Assembly (NCBI RefSeq): GCF_000687475.1
Contig: NC_057317.1
Coordinates: 1,302,001-1,366,000 of the forward strand
DNA length: 64,000 bases
Direction: 5' to 3'
Origin: Ustilaginoidea virens
Lineage: Eukaryota; Ascomycota; Sordariomycetes; Hypocreales; Clavicipitaceae
Below are positions 1-10,100 of this stretch, in pieces. Below the pieces are notes generated by a model. The model saw only the letters and a list, made by a program, of their open reading frames with translations, was not told the origin of the DNA and made no database searches. The position numbers were made by a program, and so were the translations under genes. Each line of letters starts with the position of its first letter. Position 1 is the first letter of the stretch.

Positions 1-275
1 ACCTTTGCAAGGAGCTGGAAATTGATATTTTACGCCCTATACCGCTATACTGCGATAACTAGGGCTCCATTTCGAATTCTAATGACCCTAATCAGCACGC
101 TCGCACTAAGCATACGCTATTAAAATTCCGGTATATTAGGGAGCAAGCCCAGCTGGGCTTGGTTAAAATTACCTATTTACCTACTAATAGTATGCCTGCT
201 GACGGTCTTACCAAGCCACTGCCGGGCCCTAAATTTACTAGGTTCCGCGAGTTACTAGGCCTTAGGGCCTGCTAA
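1..275 (+). pseudogene. Ty1/copia Pol fragment, end of RNase H (family C, element C1)
   Basis: This is the last ~90 codons of a copia polyprotein; the rest lies outside the window. The frame reads through the typical RNase H end: a CDN motif, then a KHT-LLKFRYIRE stretch, then the MPADGLTKPLP signature, ending at TAA 273-275. One internal TAG stands where the family has Gln, in the CDNQGS context, which fits RIP. The same 3' end occurs inverted at 63017 onward (element C2). It is followed at once by the 3' untranslated tail, a polypurine tract (about 381-389) and an LTR. Confidence 0.85.
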
Positions 276-389
276 CTTATACTAACTTACTAAGGTTTTT
301 CCTATGTTTTTCCTTAGCACTTTTACTGCATCTTTTTTCCCTATCCTTTATACGATTAGCTTGCTACTACAGTAGCTAATCAGAGGGGG

Positions 390-1154
390 TATTAAAATCC
401 TATAGTAGCCTACTAGGCTGCTGGCCTTATGCCCTACTGGCCTACTAACCTTCTAGCCCTTATACCGCCTCTTGGACTTATGATAGTATTACCTTAGGCC
501 TTTGCCTTTTACCTTAAGGATTTTCAGTGGATTATTTACTGTATATCAAGTAAGGTAGGCCTTGTTGAAAAGGTGTGGCATTGCTAAATTAGCGTGGTTG
601 CCTACTAGCGTGGTGGCGGCCTACTAGCGTGGTGTGGCATTGCTAAATTAGCGTGGTGGCCTACTAGCGTGGTGGCTAGTCCACTAGTGTGGTGGTTAGT
701 CACTAGCGTGGTGGCTAGTTACTAGTGCGGTGACTAATTACTAGTGCGGTGGTTAGGGTGGTTGGAAAGGTCGGATATAGCGGGGTTGCTGACGTATTAT
801 AGCGAGCATTACGGGGAGCCCTCTTACTGGCTTCCCTGGATGCCTGGGCCCACCCCTCCTTTGTGTATATATAGGATAGCTTTCCCCCTTCTTTCTAGAT
901 AGTAGAAGGGCAGCACAATCGAGTCTATTAATGCACTATATGCCTCTTAACTCCCACCTTCCCTGCGTTTCTGGTTATCTTATATTTGCCTTGCCTTTAC
1001 ACTTGCCCTGCTTTATAGCACTTGTATAGTCTTAGGACTTGGTGAAAAATCTAGTATTTATACTAAGATTAGTTTACAGGTCGCAGACAGTCTTGTGCCA
1101 TCTAGCTAGCTAGTAAGGCTCTGCTTTTATAGTGACCTTGAGAATTGCAATATA
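390..1154 (+). repeat. LTR of copia family C (first tandem copy)
   Basis: The LTR begins with TATTAAAATCC right after the polypurine tract CAGAGGGGG (the other copies begin TGTTAAAATCC, so TG has become TA) and ends ..GAATTGCAATATA. About 765 bp. It contains a TATA box (TATATATA, 866-873) and a degenerate minisatellite at about 590-770 built on ACTAGYGYGGTGGC. Its sister copies are 1252-1988 and, inverted, 62179-62902. The exact 3' terminus is uncertain because all copies share ATATA before diverging. Confidence 0.85.
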
Positions 1155-1251
1155 AGGTTTTTCTTATGTTTTTCCTTAGCACTTTTAATGCATTTTCTTT
1201 CATTATCCTTTACACGATTAGCTTGCTACTACAGTAGCTAATCAGAGGGGG
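1155..1251 (+). repeat. Duplicated copia family C 3' internal tail between two LTRs
   Basis: These ~97 bp repeat 293-389 almost exactly: the post-stop untranslated tail, including the run that starts AAGGTTTTT and the polypurine tract CAGAGGGGG. They link the first LTR to a second one. The order is therefore RNase H - tail - LTR - tail - LTR, a tandem duplication with a period of about 860 bp, most simply explained by unequal exchange or slippage between copies. Confidence 0.8.
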
Positions 1252-1988
1252 TGTTAAAATCCTATAGTAGCCTATTAGGCTGCTGGCCTAATGCTCTGCT
1301 GGCTTACTGACCTTCTGTCCCTTATACCGCCTCTTTGACTTATGGTAGTCTTACCTTAGGCCTTTGCCTTTTACCTTAGGATTTTCAGTGGATTATTTAC
1401 TGTATATCAAGTAAGGTAGGCCTTATTAAAAAAGGTGTGGCATTGCTAAATTAGCGTGGTGGGCCTACTAGTGTGGTGGCGGCCTACTAGTGTGGTGGCT
1501 AGTCCACTAGTGTGGTGGGTAGTCACTAGCGTGGTGGTTAGTCACTAGCGTGGTGGCTAATTACTAGTGCGGTGGTTAGGGTGGTTGGAAAGGCTGGATA
1601 TAGTGGGGCTGCTGACGTATTATATACGTGGCATAGCGAGCATTACGGGGAGCTTTCTTACTGGCTATCTGGATGCCTGGGCCCACCCCTCCTTCGTGTA
1701 TATATAGGATAGCTTTCCCCCTTCTTTCTAGATAGTAGAAGGGTAGCACAATCGAGTCTGTTAATGCACTATATGCCTCTTAACTTCTTACCTTCCCTGC
1801 GTTTTCTGGTTATCTTATATTTGCCTTGCCTTTACACTTGCCCTGCTTTATAGCACTTGTATAGTCTTAGGACTTGGTGAAAAATCTAGTATTATACTAA
1901 GATTAGTTCACAGGTCGCAGACAGTCTTGTGCCATCTAGCTAGCTAGTAAGGCTCTGCTTTTATAGTAACCTTGAGAATTGCAATATA
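1252..1988 (+). repeat. LTR of copia family C (second tandem copy)
   Basis: Begins TGTTAAAATCC and ends ..GAATTGCAATATA; about 737 bp. TATA box TATATATA at 1699-1706. The minisatellite (about 1440-1590) is shorter than in the first copy, which explains much of the length difference. It abuts copia family E coding sequence at 1989, so element C1 inserted into E. Confidence 0.85.
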
Positions 1989-1989
1989 T

Positions 1990-2495
1990 ATAATCAAGCT
2001 ATTTAGTAGCCCGATTATATATAAAGCTGGTTAATAGGATACCGTAATAACATCATCTATAGAGGCTAAATTACTAGCGATTTTACATACCGCGAAAGAG
2101 GTTATTGCGTTCTACAGGCTATATGAGGAAGTTAGGCTTTATTTGGTATAGGATATCCCTACTATTTAGTGCGATAATATCCAGACTATTCGCCTATTAA
2201 AGGAAGAGTTTTTCAAACTTATAACCCAGCTCCATTACATTAATATTCATTATTACTGGCTGCGATAGGAAGTTCAAAAGGGTTTAATTGAAATTATATA
2301 GGTTCCTATAGGTAATATAATTACTAATGGTTTTACTAAGCCCCTAATAGGCTAGAAATTCGAAACCTTCTGCCGTTAGCTAGGGCTAGTAATATTAAAA
2401 GGCTCCCGCGATACTAGGCAGTCTCACGATATTCGTTATAATATTAAGGAAATACCTTATAAAGAGGATGATAAGGATGCTTATCAAATAGATTA
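1990..2495 (+). pseudogene. Ty1/copia RNase H fragment, family E
   Basis: A different copia family from C1. The frame resembles the RNase H end of fungal copia Pol: an S(T)EAELLA-like segment, CDNIQTIRLL, then a HYYWLR.EV segment and an ITNGFTKPL.G.KFE segment. At least six stops (TAG) replace expected Gln or Trp codons, so it is RIP-inactivated. The 5' part was cut off by the C1 insertion at 1988/1989; a terminal TAA is near 2493-2495. About 255 bp of AT-rich 3' untranslated sequence follows. Confidence 0.8.
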
Positions 2496-2762
2496 AAAGA
2501 TACATTTTAACAGCCGCATATATTTTCCTACATAGACTTAAATTTTGTGGTTTATTATTATTTTCTATTGTCTTTTACGTTCCTCATAACGATATATATA
2601 AATAGGGGTATTTTTTACCCCTAAGGGTTATTTTTAATAATAGCGCCTCTACCGCTCTTCTTGCTACGGTATAATAACTTCTATAGTTCTATTTGCTATC
2701 TTATTTTCTATGGGAATTAGCTATATAGCAGGATATGCTCGATAAAACACATCCTGGGGGGG

Positions 2763-2960
2763 TGTGTCGGCGGGGATACCGGTAGATCATCATATATGTC
2801 GGGAATATCCGGATACGAATGTGGCATATGTAACCGAGGGAACAGTAGTCCCTTAGGGTTACCCCCGTGCCCACTATAAATAGCTGGTGACCTGAGTATT
2901 GTTGAGCCAAGTCAGGTCAACCCTTTACAATATACCGCTTTCTCTCCCTGCTTCCTGACA
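2763..2960 (+). repeat. Probable 3' LTR of copia family E
   Basis: A polypurine tract (CCTGGGGGGG, ending at 2762) is followed by TGTGTCGGCGGGG, the expected TG start of an LTR. It holds a TATA box (TATAAATA, 2875-2882) and a possible end at CCTGACA (2954-2960). There is no second copy in the window to fix the right border, so the 198-bp length is a guess. It forms the left border of the gene island. Confidence 0.5.
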
Positions 2961-3890
2961 GTAGGTCCTCGAGGAGATACTGTGCAACCACGAACCCGTA
3001 ATACCTGCCAACAATGGCACCGTTTTTATCAATTAGGCCGATTTTCGCACCGATGCATCACACCTTCGACTGGTGACGGGACCTTTATTGGAGAGAAATT
3101 CTCTTTCAGCTGTTCGTGGAGGCTTGTGGAGAGTTCCAAGTCGTTGTTTATTCCATCAATGTTTTCGAAATACCCCGAACTCCGTCTAGAAGGTCCCAGC
3201 AGAGGAAAACAGTCGATGCGTACAGAACAGAACGTTGGTGCTTACTGTACGGTACATGTACAGTGCTGTGCCGGGGGTTTTAGCCAAGTTGACATTTTAA
3301 GAGGTACGCGCTGTCACTATTGACATTGGGTACTGTAGACCTGCGTCATCCGAGTCCTCTCCCTCTTGACAGTGAATATTTCCTCTTCTGAACAATGCCA
3401 TGATACAAAATACCATCTTCTGATGTACTGCGATCCTACAAATCCAGCGATTTAGGTAGGTACTTACATTCCAAGCACTGGGAGGTACTCTGTACGCAGG
3501 CTGTTGACAGCCAAAGTTGACAATCTCAACCCACCATCAAGCCAACAAAGCAACACCAACTCCATCCATCAGCACCGCTGACGCAGACCGATCATACGTA
3601 ATAGAGTTCAATAGCTGTTCAAAGATCTTGGCGACCATAAGTAAATCTTAATCGTAGAGTAGAAAGCTGATGACAAATATATATATTTTTTCTTTTTTTT
3701 TCTTTTTTGGTCCTAGGTTTGTCCCGGAAACCCGGTCCCTCAGTAGAGCATGATGCCTCAATCACGTGCAAGGCTAGCCAGGAAGCCGGGTCAAGCCTCC
3801 CAAAGCTTTGGACATGACATCTGACGGTCTGAATGTGATGATGCAGCCACTATCCGTTTGAAGCATCGTGTAGAACGTCCACAGCACAGA
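2961..3890. promoter_or_regulatory. Intergenic region and 5' flank of the M20 peptidase gene
   Basis: No coding sequence is supported here. Composition returns to that of the host genes. A pyrimidine tract on the plus strand (about 3682-3708, preceded by ATATATAT) resembles the core promoter pyrimidine stretch of filamentous fungi. A CACGTG E-box lies at 3763-3768. A short upstream ORF starts at ATG 3750 and runs 24 codons. Start site and regulators cannot be fixed from sequence. Confidence 0.4.
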
Positions 3891-5218
3891 ATGCGGCCAT
3901 CATCCGCTGTACCTGTGGCATGCTGTCTCATTCAATGGGCATTGTGCTATCAAGACCAGAATCCGTTGTTGGGCGCTGATGCAGGCAAGTTGGTGAGCAG
4001 CCACGGCCATGACTACCCCCCGTCGTATCGAAACGAACTGCTGCGCTTGCACAAGGACCTCATCTCCATCCCTTCCATAACCGGAGACGAGAATAACGTT
4101 GGCCGTTTCATCGTCGGCTACCTCACCAAATCCGGCTACAATGCGCAACTTCAATCCGTCGCCGAAGAAGGGAGCCCCAAGGGCAAGGAACGCTTCAATA
4201 TCCTCGCGTGGAAGGGTGGTGAAACACCAAGTCCAAGGGTCGTGGTGTCTACCCACATCGACGTTGTCCCGCCCCATATTCCTTACAGCATCGAACATGG
4301 TGAAATCACCGGTGCAACCATGATCAAGGGCCGTGGTTCCGTCGACGCCAAAGGCAGCTTGGCGTCCATGATAACCGCTGTCAACCAGCTCCACCATGCC
4401 AACAGCATCACCACCCCCGAAGACGTTCTCCTGCTCCTCGTTGTAGGCGAAGAAGTGGCTGGTGATGGCATGCGCATCTTCAGCAAGTCCCTCGCCGAGA
4501 TGAAGAACCCCCTTCGCCCCGAGGCCGTCATTTTTGGTGAGCCTACAGAGAACAGGCTGGCATGCGGCCACAAGGGCGGTCTCTTCTGTGACGTCGTTGC
4601 CAAGGGTGCTCCCGGTCACAGCGGATATCCCTGGCTGGGTAAGTCTGCCAACGAGCTCATGGTTCGCGCCATGGCCAAGATTCTCGACACAGACCTCGGC
4701 AGCTCGGAGCTGTTTGGCGATACCACTTTCAACATTGGTCGGTTCGACGGTGGCGTAGCGGCCAATGTCATTCCTGAGACGGCAAAAGTGAAATTCGCTG
4801 CCCGCATCGCCACGGGACCCGAAGAATCAGCTCACTTAGTTGTCAAGGAAAAAGTGCAGTCCATTCTAGACGAGGTGGACAAGCAAGCGTTCGAGATGAT
4901 TTGCACCCATGGATATGGGTCGGTGAAATGCAATTGTGAAGTAGAAGGTGAGACCCCGTTTCCCTAACATTTCTGGATGTGATGAGCAAGCTTTTTGTCA
5001 ATGAGACTCTTCGGTTGACGTGTCGGCTAGGTTTCAACAAAATCACTGTCAATTATGGTACGGATATACCCAACTTGGCTGGAAACCACACGCGCTACTT
5101 GTATGGACCGGGTAATATTTTGGTGGCTCATGGGGCGAGAGAGAACTTGACTGTAGCGGACTTGGAAGAGGCTGTGGAAGGATATAAAAAACTCATTCTT
5201 CACGCATTGAAATCATAA
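3891..5218 (+). CDS. M20-family zinc metallopeptidase, secreted type (one intron)
   Basis: Exons 3891-4947 and 5031-5218 are joined by removing an 83-bp GTGAGA..CTAG intron, giving 414 aa. Translation without splicing stops at 4965. Splicing restores the conserved [16 protein letters not shown] region, and the coding length is divisible by three. Family hallmarks: metal ligand H122 with D124 ([10 protein letters not shown]), bridging D152 ([10 protein letters not shown]), catalytic E187 and ligand E188 ([10 protein letters not shown]), E217 (FGEPTEN), dimerisation-domain H243 (APGHSGYP), and final ligand H372 ([10 protein letters not shown]). The first in-frame ATG is 3891; it gives a hydrophobic N-terminus ([14 protein letters not shown]), a likely signal peptide, so a secreted or vacuolar enzyme is inferred. 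The family covers acetylornithine deacetylase-like and carboxypeptidase-like enzymes; the substrate cannot be told. It is convergent with mri1. Confidence 0.9.
4948..5030 (+). other. Intron of the M20 peptidase gene
   Basis: Donor GTGAGA at 4948, acceptor CTAG ending at 5030, with a likely branch site in GGTTGACG about 15 bp upstream. Phase 1: the split Gly codon joins as G|GT. Removing it restores the family's C-terminal domain. Confidence 0.88.
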
Positions 5219-5482
5219 GGTACGAGGAGCCGCGAACGCGAACGACGCTAATTTCAAGGGAAAAAAATGTCTATATATACAGCTCGTAGATTGCAACCCG
5301 GATCGGTAAAAGTGGTCGGCGTTCATGTCCATTTTTCTCTCTCTTTCTCTCCACGGCCCGTTCTGAATCTGGTCTTCCATCGCCATGTTCTAGGTATGTC
5401 GAGTCCTCAGTCAGCTTTTGAGTGTGAGCCCTGAGGGTGTCATTTCCAAAAGTGATCTGCAGAGGTTCCCTCGCCCGCAAGT
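5219..5482. other. Intergenic region between convergent genes
   Basis: These 264 bp hold the 3' ends of the M20 gene (+) and mri1 (-). There is a CT-rich run (about 5333-5352). No gene or clear terminator structure is seen. Confidence 0.5.
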
Positions 5483-6646
5483 TTACTGATCAACAACCAC
5501 CTTGGCCCATCGCTCCGGCATTATCTTGCCAAAGTCGAATTCGCCACACGGTCCCTTCTCAACTGTGCCCCTTTCCGTAACAACTGCATCAATTAACTCG
5601 GCGGGAGTCACGTCAAATGCCGGGTTCCAGACGTCGATTCTCTGGTCGGCCGTTGCTACTCGGACCTTGCAGCTCTCGTCGACGCTGCCATCGGCCTTGA
5701 TTACAGCACCTGTGACTTGGGTCAACTCATGTCCTTTTCGCTCTTCAATCTTGATATCGTCGCCGGTTTCGGTCTCCAGATCAATGCTGGTAGTCGGAGC
5801 CGCAACCATGAACTTGATGCCGTGGTGTTTAGCCAGCACCGCAAGCTGATAAGTACCAATCTTGTTGGCGGTGTCGCCGTTGCGAACTACACGGTCAGCG
5901 CCAACAATGACGGCAGCAATGTTCTTCTCAGCCTTCTTGGTACGGAAAAGCGACGCCGCCATGGAGTCGGTGATGAGCGTGCTGGGAATGCCTTCGTAAA
6001 CCAGCTCGAATGCAGTTAGGCGACTGCCCTGGTTGTACGGTCGTGTTTCTGTGCAAAACGCGTGTCGGAGTTGTCCGTTAGCCCGGAGCGTGCGAATGAT
6101 TCCTAAAGCTGTGCCGTGACCAGAAGTAGCCAGCGAGCCAGTGTTGCAGTGGGTGAGGACTGAAACAGGGTTTTCGGGCGATGCCTTGACGTGTGCCTCG
6201 AGCCACTCAGCGCCGTGGTCTCCAATGGCTAGGTTTGTTTTGAGATCTTTGTCGAGAATCTGTTCAGCTTCGGTAACGAAAGCCTCGACAATGGATTCCT
6301 TGGTGTCGGCCGACGCCCTTATCCGCGCCTTGAGCTGGTTGATGGCGTTGGTGAGATCGACGGCGGTGGGACGACTTTGCTTGAGATAATCGAGGGCTTC
6401 GTCAATGTGAGAAATAACCTCCTGCGGTGTGTTTCCCGGCACAGAGCCCTTGGAAAATTCGACGGCAAGCCCTAAACTAGCAACTATGGCAATGGCTGGA
6501 GCGCCCCGGACTCGCATCGTGGCAATGCTGTCGAAGGCTTCCTGCCGGGTAGACACATCGTCGTAGTGAAATTCATGGGGGAGGCGAAGCTGGTCGAGGA
6601 CTTGAAGCTTTCCTCTAGTGTATCTGACAGCCTGAAGAGCGGACAT
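5483..6646 (-). CDS. mri1: Methylthioribose-1-phosphate isomerase
   Basis: A 387-aa intronless frame from ATG 6646 to the stop at 5483, the usual length for fungal Mri1. It belongs to the eIF2B-related aldose-ketose isomerases. Visible signatures are RVRGAPAIAI (45-54), the catalytic Cys in LTHCNTGSLAT (C167), TRPYNQGSRLTAFEL (201-215) and the catalytic Asp in VGADRVVRNGDTANKIGTYQ (D251). The enzyme converts 5-methylthioribose-1-phosphate to 5-methylthioribulose-1-phosphate in the cytosolic methionine salvage pathway, recycling the by-product of polyamine synthesis. No signal peptide or membrane segment is seen. It is divergent from TRS130 (491 bp between start codons) and convergent with the M20 gene. 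No disabling change is seen, and it is confidently functional. Confidence 0.97.
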   Translation of the reverse strand: MSALQAVRYTRGKLQVLDQLRLPHEFHYDDVSTRQEAFDSIATMRVRGAPAIAIVASLGLAVEFSKGSVPGNTPQEVISHIDEALDYLKQSRPTAVDLTNAINQLKARIRASADTKESIVEAFVTEAEQILDKDLKTNLAIGDHGAEWLEAHVKASPENPVSVLTHCNTGSLATSGHGTALGIIRTLRANGQLRHAFCTETRPYNQGSRLTAFELVYEGIPSTLITDSMAASLFRTKKAEKNIAAVIVGADRVVRNGDTANKIGTYQLAVLAKHHGIKFMVAAPTTSIDLETETGDDIKIEERKGHELTQVTGAVIKADGSVDESCKVRVATADQRIDVWNPAFDVTPAELIDAVVTERGTVEKGPCGEFDFGKIMPERWAKVVVDQ

Positions 6647-7137
6647 GGTATATTGCTCCTGGGTCCAAATGATGGTTCAAGAGTCGGAAGTAAACCCTTT
6701 TTTTTGGAACCCCGAAAATGGTGCGTAAGAGATTGATTTTTGGCATCTCGTCCGCAAGATGACGGACGATGTTGTCGCTCGTTGCCCCTCCAAATGGTTC
6801 AAATTGCGCGATTCTGCCGCGCCCCCTCCCCCCACCCACCAGCCATGAGTGACATGTCCACAAGCTCGTCGATGGGCCAATGGAGGTGGCTGAGGAACGC
6901 TCTGTGATATTTCACCGCCTTGGGGCAGTTGACAAGGAGTTGGTTGGCTGGCTGCAACAAGTGGCTGAGGCTTGCCATGTTCCATCGCCACAGCCAGTGG
7001 TTCCAAGGTTAAACCTTGCTAGCCTTTGAAGCTCACGGTCCGCCTCCTCCAACCACAACGCATGCTTGCTCCATGAACCACCACTTATCTCAGCAGACTC
7101 TTCCTACGATGCCAATGGGGCCAAGGACGTGTTGGCC
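6647..7137. promoter_or_regulatory. Shared promoter region between mri1 (-) and TRS130 (+)
   Basis: A 491-bp divergent intergenic region with no supported gene. A short upstream ORF (ATG 7109, stop ending 7168; 19 codons) lies ahead of TRS130 in another frame and overlaps its start codon. Short frames in this stretch are not conserved-looking and were not called. Confidence 0.5.
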
Positions 7138-10100
7138 ATGGAACAGCAGTCTTCGACGTCAAAAGTGACAGGTATACTCCCATCTCGCAAGCTTTTGCAT
7201 GGTGCCTAGCGCTAATCAGAGTGCGTGTTCAATAAGTCGAGTACTTCGATCCCCACGACGTGTACAAGCTCCTATCCCCCGGCTTGATTCCTCGACTACC
7301 TCTGCGGAACCTTCATTGGCAGTCGCATGCCGGGCCTCTTCGGTCTATAGATGCCTTGCACATTGACCTTGTAGAAGGTGACGCTGCCGGATCTGTCGAG
7401 CCTGGAGCGGCTCGCAAACAGAGGCGGTCCACGAGTGCCTCGCTGGACGATGGCTTCCAAACACAGCAAGTACGGGGGCTTGACGGCTCCAGCGAGACTG
7501 CAAAAAAGCAGGCGAATGCGACAAAATCCATCATCGGTGCCCAGCGGCGACACCAGATACCCGGCCTCCGAAGTACCCCGTATCTCAAGGTCCTCCTCGT
7601 GCGGTGCGATGACAACGATTCCTACAAGGCCACAGTACGAAGCGAAATACGCGAGTGGATCAAGGAGCAAACCCTGCCGTCCAGTGGCCCCAGGAAAGTC
7701 AGTACACAGGAAAAGCACGATGCCTTTGAGTGGTTGATTGTGCACGTGGTCATCCCGAATACCGTCGCAGCAACACAACCTCGAAGCAGCGGCAGTAAAG
7801 CAGATGCCAGCGCTGCAGACAAGAGCTCCGCAACGTCTCGATGGCGACCCGGATCGACCCCTTTGCTAGAGAAGCTTCGATCCGACTTCAACTCGTCAAG
7901 CAAGGGCGCTCCAGACCGTGTGGCTCAGATACGAATTGGCATCAACGACGTGCCGTACGACCTGCTGCCAAGAGTGGTCCCTGCGGTGCCTTCGGGATAC
8001 TCTGAAACGGCGCAGGACGCTGACAACGCCTGGAATGATTTGATGGCTAAGCTCAAAGGTCTGATCCTGACGTCCTTTGACATGCGCGTGACCCAATACG
8101 AAGACGATATCAAAGAGAGGGATGGACAGCGCAGCCTACCTGGCTGGAACTTTTGCACCTTTTTCATTTTAAAGGAGGGTCTAGCGCGGGGATTTGAAAG
8201 CGTCGGCCTCGTCGAGGATGCTCTCGTTGGATACGACGAGCTGAGCGTCGGGCTCGACACTGTTCTTCATGAACAGACCGAGAGTGGACTGCCAGAAAGG
8301 CATGGCGGAGCAATGCTGACGCACACAGAGGACGTGAAAAGGGCAGTCAAGAAGGCGTTGGCAGAGGCGAAGGGGGAAGCTGGTGACGAGGAAGCTGAAG
8401 ACCTGCAGAAGAAGGAGACAATGACAAACCAAACCGAGGACATACCAGTAAGCTTCTGCAAAAAGGCATACCGCGAAATGATTTTGGCAAACAAGGTATC
8501 CGTCTTTGACTTTAGATGCTACATCTTTTCGAGGCAGATTGCTTTGCTGCTCAGGTTAGGGAATGCGTCGGCCAGCAAGGACGAGCTCCTGGCCAAGCTG
8601 AAGGATCAACGAGATGCTATCCTTTATGGTGTGGCACCATCGATGCCGCCGATGAAGAATGACGATGACGGCAAGGCGGAAAAACTCGACTTGCTTTCCG
8701 AGGTGTGCCGGCGAACGCTGGAATTCATCCCATCCATATCCCCGATCTTGCGACGAGACATTTCAATGTCTCTGTCGAGCGGCGCAAATGCCCATGGCGC
8801 AAAGGGCGCAGAGCTGGACCCGCCATCGCTGGAGATGGTGGACAATTATACAGCCTCCTTTGCCTTCAGCGTGGCCCAGCAAATCTTGGCACAGACGTCG
8901 ACCAGAGCACTTCCAATACCGCCAACTACATTCAAAGCCGGAAACGGCACCGAGCCAAAGTCGTCAATCCCTGAACCCAAGACCATGATGCATCCTGCGA
9001 GAGTATCGTCGCTGCATTCACAAGCGTCAACAGCTCGACCGCCGCAGGGTCAGGCCACGCTTCCGAGCCACGATCGGTGGCCCGGGGCGGCGGAGATGGG
9101 GTCACAAAGCTCTTCGTTCCTCAAAGGCGGACTGGAAGAACTGTCTGCTCGGCGCGCAGAGCTGTATATGCTATGTAGGAGTATCCTTGACAAACTGGGG
9201 GGGAAACGCGCATGGTCCAACGGGTGGGATGAGGCGCCGCTAGTCAACGAAGCAGATGGCCAAGATATGGAAGAGATAAGCCTCGAGGAGGAGACGTCGG
9301 CTGTCGCCAAGGGCAGGCCAACCAACGCGGCGCCTGCATTTCCAGCGTCAGCCCTCGGCATTGAAAGCCAGATACTACGGGCGGCCACGGACAACGCGGC
9401 CGACTTTTACCGACTATATGAAATTCTCACCGACAAGGCCCTCCAGCACTTTACAGTTGCCGGCCACAAACACGCCGTTCACGCCTGCAGGGCTGACTTG
9501 GCTGTTTTGAAGGTCCACCTAAAGGACTACGATGCGGCCGCGGAGCATTTTGTCAAGTCAACTCCGTTCTTTGGTATGAACGGATGGAGTCGTTTGGAGT
9601 TGTCGCTGCTGGTCATGTACTGTCAATGCCTCGGGAAGCTGAAAGCGAACGACAATTACGTGCGCGCCGCCCTGAAGCTCCTTAGCAAATCCTGCTCGGC
9701 CGAGAGGGAGCGGCGGCAGCGGCGAAGCATGCCGTTGACCGCGTCGGCACGCAAGCCCACAATCACAGATATGTCGTCCGTGCGCAGTGTTGCGCAAACG
9801 CTGTTTTCCCTGACAAAGGAACTCTCATCCGAGTTGAAGGTGACGTTGGCAAATTTCTTCATGAATGTTGAGTTGGAGGGATGCCCTGAATATCATGATG
9901 GACAGGATAGCTGCTCACTGTCGATTTCGTTACGCAGCCTGCTGCCAGAAGAAATCACGGTCGACACCGTCAAGCTACGAGTGACGTGCGTGGACGGGGG
10001 GCCATGCCGGGAAGTCAATTTCGAAGCCAAAGGCGATGTTGTAATTGTCCCAGGCCAGAATGTCATTTCCGTAAAGACACACGTAAGTGACGCCGCGATT

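Noticed and set aside
590..770. CRISPR-like repeat array
   Set aside because: Degenerate 15-19-bp units without spacers of uniform size, inside a retrotransposon LTR of a eukaryote.
3900..4619. 239-codon antisense frame within the M20 gene
   Set aside because: The sense frame has all catalytic residues; the antisense frame is a codon-bias shadow.
4948..5030. M20 peptidase truncated by a stop at about 4965, with a separate small ORF after it
   Set aside because: An in-phase 83-bp intron joins both parts and recreates the last metal-binding His region.
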